Assembly: GCA_037349105.1 (NCBI GenBank)
Contig: JAYJMM010000042.1
Span: forward strand, 1,591,501-1,655,500
Reading direction: 5' to 3'
Source: Limnomonas spitsbergensis
Taxonomy: Eukaryota; Chlorophyta; Chlorophyceae; Chlamydomonadales
DNA length: 64,000 bases
This document shows, one piece after another, positions 1 to 13,600 of this stretch. Within the stretch, counting starts at the first letter, position 1. The number at the start of each line of letters is the position of its first letter. The notes beneath the pieces were generated by a model. It was not told the origin of the DNA, did not search any database, and saw only the letters and a list, made by a program, of their open reading frames with translations. Position numbers and translations under genes: made by a program.

Positions 1-8
1 TTATGTCT

Positions 9-62
9 TGAGGTAGACCCGAACCCAGGCAGCTTACCGTGAAGTCCATGTCCATCCGGATG
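9..62 (-). repeat. Copy of exon 30 end plus donor
   Basis: CGGATGGACATGGACTTCAC then GGTAAGCTGCCTGGGTTCGG repeats the end of exon 30 and its intron start 120 bp downstream in gene direction. The spacer (65-130) is TTTAGGG-like filler. The true next exon is outside the window. Confidence 0.85.
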
Positions 63-159
63 CAATGGATTAAGGGTATAGGGATTTAGGATTTATGGTT
101 TAGGATGTAGGGTTGAGGGTCAAGGGTTTTTGAGGTAAACCCGAACCCAGCCAGCTTAC

Positions 160-1669
160 CATAAAATCCATGTCCATGCGGATGTTTCCGCTGTCCTGCC
201 ACTTGAACAAAACTGTCATGTAGCCAAACACTTTGCCGGTGGGGTTGTACGCCACAGCCTACATGGGGGGAGGTTTGTACTCAGCACACGTAAACAACAT
301 TTCAGCTACACTTCAGCTACATACCAGTCTGTCGCTGAGGGAAGCACTGGCCAGACATGCCCTGCTGCTCCGGAGCCAGCATGCTGCCGTCAAACTGTTG
401 AGTCAGCTACTAGTACACACGCTACAGCATAAATTCAGCTACACGTAAGCTATACTCCAGCTAGCCATCAGGTACCCGTCAGCTGCACTCCAGCTACAAT
501 CCAGCTACAGTTCAGCTACAATTCAGCTTCCCAGCAGGGCCACACTCACCTGCATCATCACGGTCTCGGTGAGCTCCAGAACCAGCAGGTAACCGCCAAC
601 CATGTAGGTGTGTTGCTGGTTCAAGTGCTTCAGCGTCAATTTAGCTACAATTTAGCTACACCTCAACTTCCTAGCAGCGACACACCAGCTACACTTCAGT
701 TTCCTACACACACCTGCATCGTCATGCTCTTTGTGAGCTCCGGAACCAGCAGGCCGCCGTCAAACATGTAGGTGAGTTGCTGGTGCACACGCTTTTCACT
801 AGTGTGTGTGTCGAACAGTATGGGATAGCCATCGGGGAAGCCTGCACAGATGATGTGGTGACTGGAGTTGATGTAAGGTTGACTCTGCTACCAGACAGGT
901 ACAAGACAGCGATAATTCAGCTGTAACTTAGCTACAATTCATCAGAATCACCGGTGTGCGTGCAAAATATAATGGTTTGGTCTCTGGGGTAATGTACGAG
1001 GAGGAAAATATGGTCAGGTTTGATAACAAGTCTCCAACTAGAAGTCAGCTACAAGTCAGCTACATCATTTGTGTGTGCATGAAACAGGATGGGGTAGCCA
1101 TAGGAGTAGCCTTCACAGAGGAGGCTTTGTGGATGGGAGGAATAGTGTTCAGTCAGGGGCTCAGGGCGACCCATCTACATATACAATTCAGGTTCATGTC
1201 AGCTACATCACCACTACATTTCAGCTACATCACAGCCCACGGCCATAGGGGCCTGGTGCATGAAGGTGTCGCCTGCTTCGACTAAGTGGTGGCCACCCGG
1301 CGGTCCTACAATGGTGGTCTAAGGCACACTAACAAACACTGTATCTGAGCAGTCACGATATTTTCGTTTCGCCTCGGCGAGCCCCCTCGCCTCCTTCTCA
1401 CCTTTCAGCGGATGGTGAAAGAAGCCGTACGGCACGCCCGTTGAGGGGTTCACCTCTGTCGAGTTTTCGCCAACGTCGTAAAAGTCGCCTAGGTCCAGGT
1501 TTGGCTCGTACAGAGAGGACTGACGGTTGAACACTGGGTCGCTGCCGACACCCCCGAGAGAGGTGGCGGAGAAGGTGCGCCGCCGCGAGTCGCTCTTTGA
1601 GCACGAGGGAATGAGGCTCGGGAAAGATGAGTCCAGACACACCCGTGCAGAGTCGGGGTCTCCGAAGGA
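160..1669 (-). CDS. Exons 28-30: polycystin channel extracellular (TOP) domain
   Basis: Exon 28 (1402-1669) gives GSDPVFNRQSSLYEP and VPYGFFHHPLKG. Exon 29 (714-841) gives FPDGYPILFD and LTYMFDGGLLVPELT. Exon 30 (160-258) gives VAYNPTGKVFGYMTVLFKW. The order Y-x-x-G-x-x-x-x-x-L-T, Y-N-P-x-x-x-x-F, F-x-W and xSGNI matches the polycystin-family ectodomain between helices S1 and S2, where PKD2 has GGY-x-x-x-L and YN-N-x-LF. Joins are phases 1 and 0. The exon after 160 is outside the window, so pore and voltage-sensor-like helices cannot be seen. Confidence 0.82.
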
Positions 1670-4600
1670 CTGAGAGATGACAGTGGGGGTGGGAGGTGGG
1701 AGGTGGGTCTACACGGGGAAGGTAATGACGCCTTGGATGGATAAGTCCAGGCACTCCTGTGCAGAGTCGAGATCCCCGAAGGACTGTTGGGAGGGGGGTA
1801 GGGAGGCGGGATGTAGGAGGTATGACAGGGGGGGAAGGAAGGGTCCAGACACTCCTGGGCAGAGTGGAGATCCCCAAAGGACTGTGGGAGAGGCATAGGG
1901 TGAGGGGACTGGGTATGAAGGACTAGAGGTTAGAGGTGGGGGACGGATTAGTCCAAGCACACCTAGACAGTGGCCTATACCCTTAACCCACCTGTGGCGC
2001 CTCGCCCTTGGTCTTTAAAATCCTGTGCTAAAAGAGACCGGACAGCATTGTGTTCCTGCAGCCTTCCTTGAGGCACAGCGACGACAAAACACGGACCCTC
2101 CTGGACCCCACCTGTGGCGACTCGCCCTTGGTCTTCAGAGTTGTGTGCAAGAAGAGACCGGACAGCATCCTGTTCTTGCAGCCTTCCTCTAAGCAGCGAT
2201 GGGGGTCAGCGTTCCACGAGTCGTATAAGTTATAGTCCGCTGTTGAGTCAAAGCTAGGGATGAGGTACCCATCGAAATCGTCGCTGTCGGCCATGCCAGT
2301 CCTGCTGGTAGAGACGCCGCTGGACCGCTGCTGCAGGCGGCGGCGGCGGCCGCCGACCGTAGCGCTGCCATCATCCGTAGCGCCTCCAACCGTATTGCCT
2401 CCAACCGTAGCGCTGCCATCATCCACATCGCTGACGGCGTGACGCGATACTTTAAAACGTATCTGTGGTGAGAGGCTATTCCGCTGCACGCAGACGATGT
2501 AGGTGGCCTGCACCATGGCCTCCGACAAGCCCAGCCCCGAGAGGACGTCGGCTGTGGAGGTCATGATGAAGCCCACTGCGGCAGTGACGACAGCCAGGCT
2601 GTTGACGGCGAGGAGAAGCATGGCCGACGCCGCCTCAGTGTTGGCAGCCTGGAGAAGCAGTAATGTCTGGTTTAGGGTTTGGAGTTTAGGGTTTAGGATG
2701 CACGGGTGTAGGGCTGAGGATTGGGGTTTGAGGTCATAGGGAGCGGCAGTTCGAGTACAGTTGGATTGAAGAGGTAAATACCACCAGTAGTACCTGGCCG
2801 AGTTGCACGGCAATCTACCCAGTGTCATAGCTGGGCGGTTGGCCTACTCATTGATCCACGCCCCAAGGCATTTTCTTGATTGATTGATTTACAGTATCAT
2901 GGACCTGATGGCAACTGATTCTGAACAGGCAAAAGGTTCCAGGACTCTTTCCAGAGACCAGCACCAGCACCAGCACCAGCACCAGCACCAGGACCAGGAC
3001 CAGCACCAGGACCAGGACCAGGACCAGGACCAGGACCAGGACCAGGACCAGGACCAGGACCAGCACCAGCACCAGCACCTCCCTTGGTCCTTAGATTCCT
3101 TGTTCCCTAGATCTCTTGATCCGCCCCAATTCCCAGGGCACACCGCCCTCCCGCCCTCGGAGGCTAGCCGCAGGCTCGTGAAGTCGTGAACCCTGAAACC
3201 CATGCACTAAGCCATGAACTGTTCAGCCCAAACCCTGAACTGTTCAGCCTGAACCCTGGACACCTGCACCACCAGGGCTTCCTCAAACACATTTCAGAGA
3301 GGAAGGAGAGGGCAGAGCAAAACACACAAGTATGTCGGTTTACAGAAGAAGGAGAGTGTTAAGCCACAAAACAAAGGGTTCAAGAAGAAGGAGAACATAA
3401 ACATCCCAAGTCATCAACACCTGTGCAGTTACATAAAAGTGGGCGAATTCTGGCCAGGACCCGCATGGAGCACCCCAAGCACCTGCACTGCCAGCGTTTC
3501 GTCCAGCAACTTCTTTAGCGTCTGGATCTGCGCAGTCACGTTGGAGTGGGCGCCGAGGGCCAGGTCCCGCATGGCTGTGAAGGCTGCCTGGGCTCTGGAG
3601 TCGTACTGGTCGAACTTGCCGAACAGGGAAAGTGTGGTGGCGGCGACAGCCGTTTGACTGGCCTGAATAACATGAAATTGTGATTGATTTAATTGATCAT
3701 TTATGAATATCTTAATTAACCACTGTAGCCGGTTATCCCTTATTTTCATCATTACCAATTTATGGATAATTCAATAGATCGCTGGAGCCGGTGATCCCTT
3801 ATTTTCATATATTCCATTGCAGGGCATGAGAGCATGCAGAGCATACAGAGTGGTGGCAGACACACCTTCTTGGCAGGCCTGGTGGCAGGCAGCAGGGGGC
3901 AGGGGGTAGGGGGCAATCAGTTACAAGTCAGGTACATGGTCCTTCAGCGACAATTCAGCTAACAAATGTTATTCATTAAAATTAGCTGCCGGTGCTGGTA
4001 GCTATTTAGCTGACTAAGGTACCGTACAGGTAGTAATCAATTCAATCTGGCGACAACTTGGCTTAGATGTAATACAGTATAAATTAATATCCGATAGATT
4101 TGGCAATTTAGAACGGTAACGGAAACGGAAAACAGAAAATCCCAGACCCTCACCTCAATACTCCTGGAGGTGTCTTCAAGGCCAGAGATGGCGCCGAAGA
4201 TGAGCGATAGCGCGATGCCGTCCGTCGAGATCGGAGCATCGCACACGGCTGTCGGCGCGGACGCAGAAACGATTGAGCCCACGGTCCCCGAGGTGTCGCC
4301 ACTCCGTGCAGCCACAGCCGCGGCAGCGGCAGACAAAGCCGCGTCGCACGCTGACGCGACGACATCCAGGAGCCGCCGTCCGTCGGGAGCACCAGCCACA
4401 GCCACGCCGCCGCCCTCGTCGACATCCTCCCTGTCCCAGCACCTCACTGTGGCCCTCGCGGCCCCGCCGCGGCGCCTTGTGCGCATCGTCGCACGGTCAG
4501 CAATGCCGTTATGCACGTTTTCTGGGCGGGCAGGCGCTTGTTGATCGGTCCTGCTGAGGCTCCTACCGAGGCCACCCACCTGCTGCTGCTGCTGTTGCCC

Positions 4601-7600
4601 CTGCAACCTCTCATCGCCTTGTTCCCCGTCATGCACCAAATCGTTGGAATCATTCACCTCATCCTCGCACCAGCCGCCCAGCATGACGACCAAGGTCTCC
4701 ATCAGCGGAGCGAGCGGCCGAGCCGCCGCGGCGCGAAGCGAGGAAGTGAGGCCAAGCATGGCAGCCTCGGCCAGGGCCAAAGCGCCGTGGGCGGTACTCG
4801 GCAGCGCATCATCAGCAGACTGCCAACCTGTATTCGGATCAGTAACATACGGATCACCGATGTTGAGGTCCCCATAGCCGTCGGCCGCATCGCCTGCTCG
4901 CTCGAAGTTGCCAGCCAGTTGGACATCATCAGCAGGGGCAGGTCCATCACCGCATAAACCGCCAGTTGCCGCGCCGTGCGCGTTCGTGGCTGCGCGTCTG
5001 AGGTCTGTGGCCACAAGGATGGCACGGGCGAGGACGGCACGGCGCACAACATTTGCCAGGGACTGCGACTGCGATGCTGGTGTCGCCGACAGCCGCCGGA
5101 CGTGTTGCGCTTGATCCTGTTGGTGCTTAGATGCATCCCAGGCCTGTGCGGCGAGCTCCAACATAAGCCGGCGGCTGCTTCCGCGCCGGCGTGTGGCGTT
5201 GGTAGACACACTAGCAGAGCCCTGCATCACAGATTGTGTAAGCTGGTACGATGCCGGTACGCTGGTACGATACCAGTACGCTGGCACGATACCAGTACGC
5301 TGGTACGCTACCGGTAAGCAGGTACGATACCGGCAAGCTGGTACGATGCCGGTACGCTGGTACGATACCGGTACGCTGGCACGATACCAGTACGCTGGTA
5401 CGCTACCGGTAAGCAGGTACGATACCGGCAAGCTGGTACGATGCCGGTACGCTGGTACGATACCGGTACGCTGGCACGATACCAGTACGCTGGTACGCTA
5501 CCGGTAAGCTGGTACGATACCGGTAAGCTGGTACGATACCGGTACGCTGGCACGATACCAGTACGCTGGTACGCTACCGGTAAGCAGGTACGATACCGGC
5601 AAGCTGGTACGATGCCGGTACGCTGGTACGATACCGGTACGCTGGTACGATACCAGTACGCTGGTACGATACCAGTACGCTGGTACGATACCAGTACGCT
5701 GGTACGCTACCGGTAAGCAGGTACGATACCGGTACGCTGGTACGATACCAGTACGCTGGTACGATACCAGTACGCTGGTACGATACCAGTACGCTGGTAC
5801 GCTACCGGTAAGCTGGTACGATACCGGTAAGCTGGTACGATACCGGTAAACTGGTACGATGCCGGTACGCTGGTACGATACCAGTACGCTGGTACGATAC
5901 CGGTACGCTGGTACGATGCCGGCATTTGAAAACTTAATAAGACCCCGGATTTTTTGTAAGCATCCAATGAGTGCTTTGGACAATAGGTGGGAGGCACACA
6001 CAGCTCATGAGCCCAGGCTGCCTGCATCCATGCCCCAGCCAGAGCGGGTCTCTCACTAGTTTAGGGTCTGGGGTTGAGGGGTTATGGGTTATGGGGTTTA
6101 GGGTTCAGGGGATTAGGGTTCAGGGGTTTAGGGTTCAGGGATTTAGGGTTCAGGGGTTTAGGGTCTCCAGCCAGAACAGCAGCCAACCCCTTAGAACCCA
6201 TAGCTCCCCAAAGGTCGAAAGCTGCCCGGCACTCAGCCCAAAGGCCCCCCCAAAGCAGATAACGACCTCCTCTGAAGGCCCAGGCCCCAAAACTCCAGCC
6301 GTCCTGTTCCTTTCAGTGCACATCAGACCACCATTGGGGGACGGCTGCGCTGACAGGGGCCAAACTTCATGAGCCGTGATGTAGCTGAGTTGTAGCTAAG
6401 GCACCTTACAATAAACAGTGCTGCCCCCAGAGGCACGGGGACATTGTAGCAGAATTGTAGCTGAAGCACAATCAGGTCAAAAGTGCCGCCTACCGAGACC
6501 ACTGATTATGTCCTTCAGCAGATAGGGGTACACGGCCGAATTGTAGCTGAAGTTTAGGTGAACTGTAGCTGAATTGTAGCGAAGATGAAGAGTGATGCCT
6601 ACCAGGGCCACGGTGACGTTGTACTTCAGCAAAATGGGGTACACAGCTGCACCCTCCAGGCCCGAGAAGTTGCCCGATGCGTTGCCGGCAAAGCTGTTGA
6701 AGGCCGCGCCCACAGATACCGATGCTGCCCGGACTGCCCGGACACGATCCGCACTGATGTTGAAGTAGCTTGGGAGGTGCTCCAGCGCCAGCTGCAGCAG
6801 GAGGCTTACATCGCTGCGAAGGGCTGCCGCGTAGGCCATGGCCGACTGGGAGTCCATGCTACGTGGTACGCGGGAGGTGATGAGTTAAATATGTTCAAGA
6901 TGACGTTGAGGATTCGAACATCCTCTCGTCTTCAGACTAAAAGTTGGTTGCATCATATGTTAAAATCCATAAAAAAAAACGATTTCCAAAAGTACCGTAG
7001 AACCGGTAGGGGTCGCGCAATTGTAGCGCTCCCTGGATTTTGATATTTTAGCAAATCGTCTGCGCAGGCAAATAAGCCAAGTGTCTGCGCAGCGCACGTA
7101 CTGCGCAGCAACCAATTTGAGCACATACTTTCATTTTCTGTGCCCGCGCACAGCTTCCAAAACAACAACTTTGCGCAAGGCAAATACCGGTAGTCGGAGG
7201 AGTAAGAGGCCGACTGCCCTGAACTGAACAGCCCTGCCTAGAAACTGCTGCTAGATAGGCGACAGCACCGTTACTATGCAGACTACTGAACATAACCTTG
7301 ATATTTTTTACCGGTAATTGGTAGTCCACGCAGCCCCCCAAATATGTTTTTGGCCTTTGACTACCAAGTTCGCGCAACGGGATTTTGGAATTATTTTTAC
7401 CGCGCATGCTGTTCGCGCACCCCCCAAAACGATTAATTCAACGCGAAGTGAAACCGGTTCTACAGTAGATCAATGAGATCGTAAGAGAAAGTGGACCTCA
7501 ACCCCAATGATACGCTTTGGCCGAATTTCTCATGGTGTGGCTTTGCTGCATTCAGCTAGAGTTTATTTGCATCCTGGTCCCTGGCTAGAGGCCTCATGTA

Positions 7601-10600
7601 TGGCCTGCCTTGCTGCTTGGGCCTGTGTCTGTAGGCCGGTCAAGGTGAGCCCTTAAGAGGCCTTGGTGGGCTCATAGCTGTTTTGAGATTTACGGGGCCG
7701 GGGTGAATGATGATTCAGGGCTTGGCATCTAGGTTGAAGGATGTAGGGTTGAAGCTTGACGCCTAGGATGTAGGGTTCAGGATTCAGGGTTTAAGTGTAG
7801 GCTTGGTGTTCAATATTTAAGATTAGGGGTTCAAGGAAAGAACTGGCTCTGGTCAGTACCTGCTGTTACTGATAACATATTAAAAGTGTAGTCTGACTTA
7901 AATTAAATGCAGTTTATTGCGAACTTAGGCAGGCCATGCATGAGGCTGGACAAAAGAAAAAACCGACCTTCTGTTGCTGACAAAGGTGTAGTCCAATTTG
8001 AAGTAACTCAGTTGCTCCACGTTCACGTTCAGGTACGCAACCGTTCCCGACATGTTGTACTGCAACACATACTGCCCGGGCGAACAGACGCCCGCCGAGA
8101 GAGCAACCGCGCCGCATCGGAATTTTAGAGGCACAGGCGAAACGTCCGAGACGACGATCCCGGCGGACACGTCCGACAAGCCGGACGTGGCGACCTGTAC
8201 GGCCGCTGCCGCACACTGCACCTTGGCCGACAGCCCTTGAGTGGAAGGGCACGGCTCTAGGGAGAAGCTGGAGACCTGTCAGTGGATAGGGGTAGCAGAA
8301 GATACTGATAAGATACTTCTTAGATTTAGGTGAGCACCATACCAAGTTTGGGGCTGCCCAGCGGAGCACCTAGTTTAGGGTTTAGGGTTTAGGGTGAAGG
8401 TTTTACGCCGGCCACCACTTGGCCCATGGAAACCAAACCTTGACCGACAAATGGCCGGTAGTCCCGGTAGCAACAGATCACTCTTCCAGACTCCCCTGTA
8501 TTAGGCTGTGATTCAGATGGACTGCGTCCTAAGCGCACTTCTCGTTTTTCTGGCTGGACACACCAAGCAGTTTACTGAGTACCAGGGCAATGGTATTTTT
8601 TGACAAACCTGAACCTGAACCCATGTTCATATTAGGCTGGGCAGGGCTTGCTGCGCCAAGCCCCGCCGGCCATGGTGGCCGGTTTGAAGCTCAAGTGCAG
8701 CCAAAGCACAAAAATACAACACTGGTTGTAAACTCATTCCCGGCTTAGTTGTAGCTAAATCGCAGCTGACTTGGAGCTGAATTGTAGCTAAATTAACCCA
8801 CCCACCGCCCGCGCCCGACAGAGATGTCAGACCTCCCCTCAATGTGCTTATAAAACGCTGACCTGGCCGTACACAAGGAAGACAGTCTGGTTGGCGGCGG
8901 TTGTGTTCAGCGAGGCGAGGGTTGCAAAGTCGGTTGATGCGGTTGGTAACAGTGATAGCACGAGCTTGAGTGGAGGGGGGGGGGCAAACCCTGTGACATT
9001 GGGGAACAACAAGAGCTGAACTGTGTTTGGCTTTCATGGGCCAGCAAGGGTTTAGGGTCCAGGGTTTCGGGCTCATGGATCAGTCCAGGGAAGGGTTATA
9101 GGTTTAGAGTCCAGGGTTTCGGGCTCATGGATCAGTCCAGGGAAGGATATAGGGTTTAGGCTTTTGGGCTCATGGATCAGTCCAGGTTAGGGCCGGGGGT
9201 CAGTCAAGTAGCTGTTTATTTTGTTTATTTTGTCACGCTGTTTATTTTGTTTATTTTGCCACGCTGTTTTTTTTCAGCCGGCCTAGGCCAGCAGTGTGGA
9301 CAGATTTTAAATGTATTTTTATTCTTTTAGTGGCCAGAATCGTGGGTGGAGTTTGCACTGCAGTAGTACTAAGCCGTTTCGTATCTTGCTTGTTTGCTCT
9401 CACCTGACAAAAGCCGTGCCAGCTGAGTAATCTTGGTCCACTCATGACCAATATCCAGCCAATCCCACCTGGGGCCTGGACTACACAGCTCCCTCGAGGC
9501 ACACGCCTCTTTAAGGAGGCGTCCGTAGTTTCGTCTCTACTTGTTTGCTCTCACCTGGCAAAAGCTGTGTGAGTTGAGCGATCTTGGCGCAATCCACGGA
9601 CTGGCAGGAGCCGTCTGGACAAAGCTTGGTGCCTGAGGGTGTGTGGGTGGGGCAGAAAGGACCACGGATTTCTTTGGAGTGCTTCAACTGTACTTGTTGT
9701 ACCGTATTATGGTAGCACGATACGGCACGAGATGATCCGGATTGTACTACGAAGGCAGCGCGGTACGACGAAACGGCACATGTCTAACCAGATCGTGCTT
9801 CCATGAGTCCCATCGAGTTTGGGCGCTTCAGCTGCACTTGCCTTTGACCACAAGCCAGCCCAAGGCCGAATGGGCTTGATGCAGGATGCCCTGCTGCTTG
9901 GGACACCGGTTGTTAGCCGGTTATGGATTGGTACTAATGGTCCCAGCGGTGGCCTCGATGTGACCCACGAAGGTGGGCCGGTGAGTGTCTAGTAAGCATT
10001 GCTTGCATAAACACAGCTCCGCTCGCACCCATTCTGAACTCATCCTTGGACTTTTTGGTCCCCCCACAAACTGTATCCTTACTTGCACCCTGCTGAGTCC
10101 ACACTTCTGCACCCCAAGGCCTTTAGGATGCCCCCACGCCAGCCTTGCCCTTGTTCCCCATAACCCTAATCCCTCACCCCTACTGGTTCACTTACTCGCA
10201 TTCTTCCAGCAGACCAGCACTCAGTCCTCACCGACACTGCACGGACTGATGACCGTAATGATCCGCTCCACGCTCGCGCCGAGTCCGAACCGATTGAACA
10301 CAACATATTCCAGCCTGAAGCTGGTCCCTATCGCCGTCCCGTTTGAGGTGTCGATGCCACATGCCGATATGTCCTTCTCGCCGACAAAGTGCCCGCTGCA
10401 GCCGTTGGTCTGGCAGCCCGGTGGCGGGCAAAGCAGCAGCTTTGATGCGACCAGCGGGTCGGCGAGGTCGGCTGCGGTGGCGCCCAGCTCGCAAGGAACG
10501 TTGCCGCTAGGGGCCTGCCCGATGCGGCACATGGCGTAAAATGTGCCTCGCTTCACGCTGATCGATGTGCCGTAACCCGTCAGGACGTTCAGGACGATCG

Positions 10601-13600
10601 AGGGTGGCGAGGGGGAGACCTGTGTGTAGCAGCATGGCTTGCTGCAGCAGGCCCTCAGCCACGGGTGTCATGTAGCTAAAGTGTAGCTGAGTCAGGCTCT
10701 AGTGCCGGTGAACAGTGTGCAACAGATCATGCAATATGCATCTACCGACCTATGATCGGTAGCTAAAATGCAGCTACGATTCAGCTACAGTTCAGCTCAA
10801 TAAGGGTGACATTAATTTAAGTCCTACTGCGCCCCTAGTCTCTGCTGCTTGCTTCCAAGTTTTTGATGGATTTTCTGGAGAACGCTGCATAATCCGCCTT
10901 GTCCGACTAAAAATGTGTATGCCATGTGTTGAACCTGCTTCAGCTAAAATTCAGCTACCATCCAGCTAAATTCAGCTACCATCCAGCTAAAGTGAAGCTA
11001 TGACTAATATGTCTTACTGCACCCACTGACCTCTGCTCCTCCCAAGTTCTTGGTGGATTTCCCGAAGAGCAATGCATTTTCCGCCTTGTCCGACGAGGCA
11101 GGTAGGCTGGAGGTCAGGCAAACTGTTGACAGCAGTAGGTTTTCAGGGTTTCAGTTTTTGTTTTTCAGTTTCCAGGCTTCCTCCCAAAGAGATAAAAGGA
11201 ACACTGCCGCTGACTAGGATCACACTCCCCACCATACTACCACAGGGCACATCGAATTAAAAGTGGCAAAATTAAGCTGAGTTGTAGCTGAAGCACCCCT
11301 GATTGTAGCTGAAGCACCCCTGATTGCAACCACTCAAGTGGAGCGCACACCCCGTCACAGAATACCGGTACTTCCCTGGCCTGGCCCTCACAGGCCCCAG
11401 CAGCCAATGACATTACACCTCTGTGCCATGCTGAAATGAAGCTCGGCCACTTGGGCAAACAAAAAGACAGCTAGGAAAGTCAAGGGAGAAGGCATAAGAG
11501 GAAAGGAAGGATGACAAGTTCACCCACCAAACAACAAGAACACAAAGGCCCAAGCAGCATGGCTGGCTGCACATGGAACCTCCGGCTGAGGGCAGCTGAA
11601 CTACAAGGGGTAGCTGAACTACATGCGGTAGCTGACCTACAGCTGCATTGTGGTTGAACCTGAACCAAGCTACTCACATCCTTTCGCTAAGAATAAAGTG
11701 TCACTCACCCGCAGCGCACTCCCCGCCACAGAGCACCTCTCCGGCCTCGCAGACGGGGTAAACGACAACAGTCATCTGTACCGCAGCAGTACCGCCGCCA
11801 GGGCTTGTAACTGTGTACTCCACGACGTAACTTCCTGGCTTTGTACTGCTGATGCCGCAGTACAGAAGCCCAACGGACTCATACGGCAGCGGTACGTTGA
11901 TACCAGCGGCCACAGCCCTGCGACAGAGATCGTTCAGAAAATGCCATATATTATTATGCCATATATTATTTGGAATCGGATTCCACACTGTCGATTAATT
12001 TGGCGTTCACACTTCTGTCCCTATGGGGGGGATGGAATGAAGGCATTTCATATGTGAGATGACGGAATCCAGGCCAGCATGTCGGCACTTTGCTCAGGAT
12101 GCTCCCCTGAAGCTGCAACCCGGCCACCGCGGCCGCCTGGTCCCGATGCAGCCCGGAGGCCCTGGTTGAAACGGCCGGCCATAGGTATCAGTGGCCGCCC
12201 GGCAGCCTCCAATATGTTATCAATGGCACACTATGAAAAACCACTGCTGGAAACCTGTAATCTAGCTGTGATGTAGGCATATGACAGGGGTAGCTGTATC
12301 TGAGATGTTACAGAACAGTACTATACCTATGTTTTTAGCTAATTTTAGCCGTCTCGGACAGGTAACTGTATTTTACAGCCACATTGTACCAGTAGCTGCA
12401 CTGAAGCTATGTGTAAGCCGTCTTGTGTCAGTAGCTGTATTTTACCTGTCATGAGCTAGAGACCAAAATAGTACAATCTTGTGTGTTGTGCATCCTGTAA
12501 TCGCTAACCATAATGAACTGATACTTATATTTTAGCTATAGGTCAGCCGTCTCGCACGAGCAGCTGTGTTTGCCTATGATGAACTGACAGTTGTAATTTA
12601 GCAGAAGTACCCACAGCGAGCACTGGGAATCATAGCACTGGTGGAAACCCGCGCCAGGGTTACCCTGTACAGAAACACGGTCCGGTCAAACGGTACGGAT
12701 ACGGATACGGTACGGCCAAAATGGCCGGACAGGTAAGAAATGGCCGACACGGTGTTGTAACTTGGAACCGCTTGCACTCGCCTGCGCCCGCAAGCCACCA
12801 CCCTGCTTGACAGCTCTGGAGGAGACACCAGCGGCAGGCCTTGGTCGCATCTCCCTTCGGCTGCATCTGCAGCTCCGAGGCACTTGGTGTAAGCCGTCCC
12901 GACAGGGATCTTCAAGGGGAGGAGAGGGAGTGTGGTGGTTGGGGCATGGTTCAGGGTTCAGGTATCAAGGGGTACCAGCTGAGTGCCTTGGTCGCAACTC
13001 CAGCTGCTCATATCTGCAGCTCCGAGGCAGTTGGGGCATGCCCCCCTCCCTGGGTTCTGCAAGGGGAAGAGAGAGGGGTGCGGCATGTAGAGCATACCGC
13101 AGGCTTCAGAGTTGTGAGTTTTGGGGGCGGCCAAGAGGCCACCCCTGAGATAATGGGGTCCAAACCGTAACCGGTCTACGGCGGTTGTGGCTACTGTTGC
13201 GGTTGAGTGTTGGTCACTTGCCTGGGGGGGTCACTGTTTTTCGCTCACAGTCCTAGCTTATACCGGTTTAAAGACATCCGTCCCTTGCATCATATCATTC
13301 ATAGGCGATGCCGAACTGGACAGAGAAATTTTGCCAAAAACGTCACGGCCGGCGAGAAAGCATTCGTAATTTCTGCACCAATGCCGCATGGTCTCAGCCC
13401 AGGTTGTGGCTGAAGTGTGGCTGAAGTGTGGCTGACGCACCCTAACATATGCAGGGCCGAGGGGTGAAGAAACACCATAGAGCAGTAAGTGCATCCGAGT
13501 AGTGAGGGCGACAAGGCGCGGTACCAGGACCACATGAGCCTCGAAAGGCATAAGATCATACAAGTGTGCCAGAGTATGGGAAGCATATCCGGAAACCTTG

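Noticed and set aside
4037..5923. Tyr/Arg-rich open frames through the 19-bp repeats, fused to exon 25
   Set aside because: The period is not a multiple of three and a good acceptor (GATGCAG) separates the array from exon 25.
11237..11458. Possible Cys-containing exon between exons 18 and 19
   Set aside because: No donor fits, and exons 18, 19 and 20 already join in phase.
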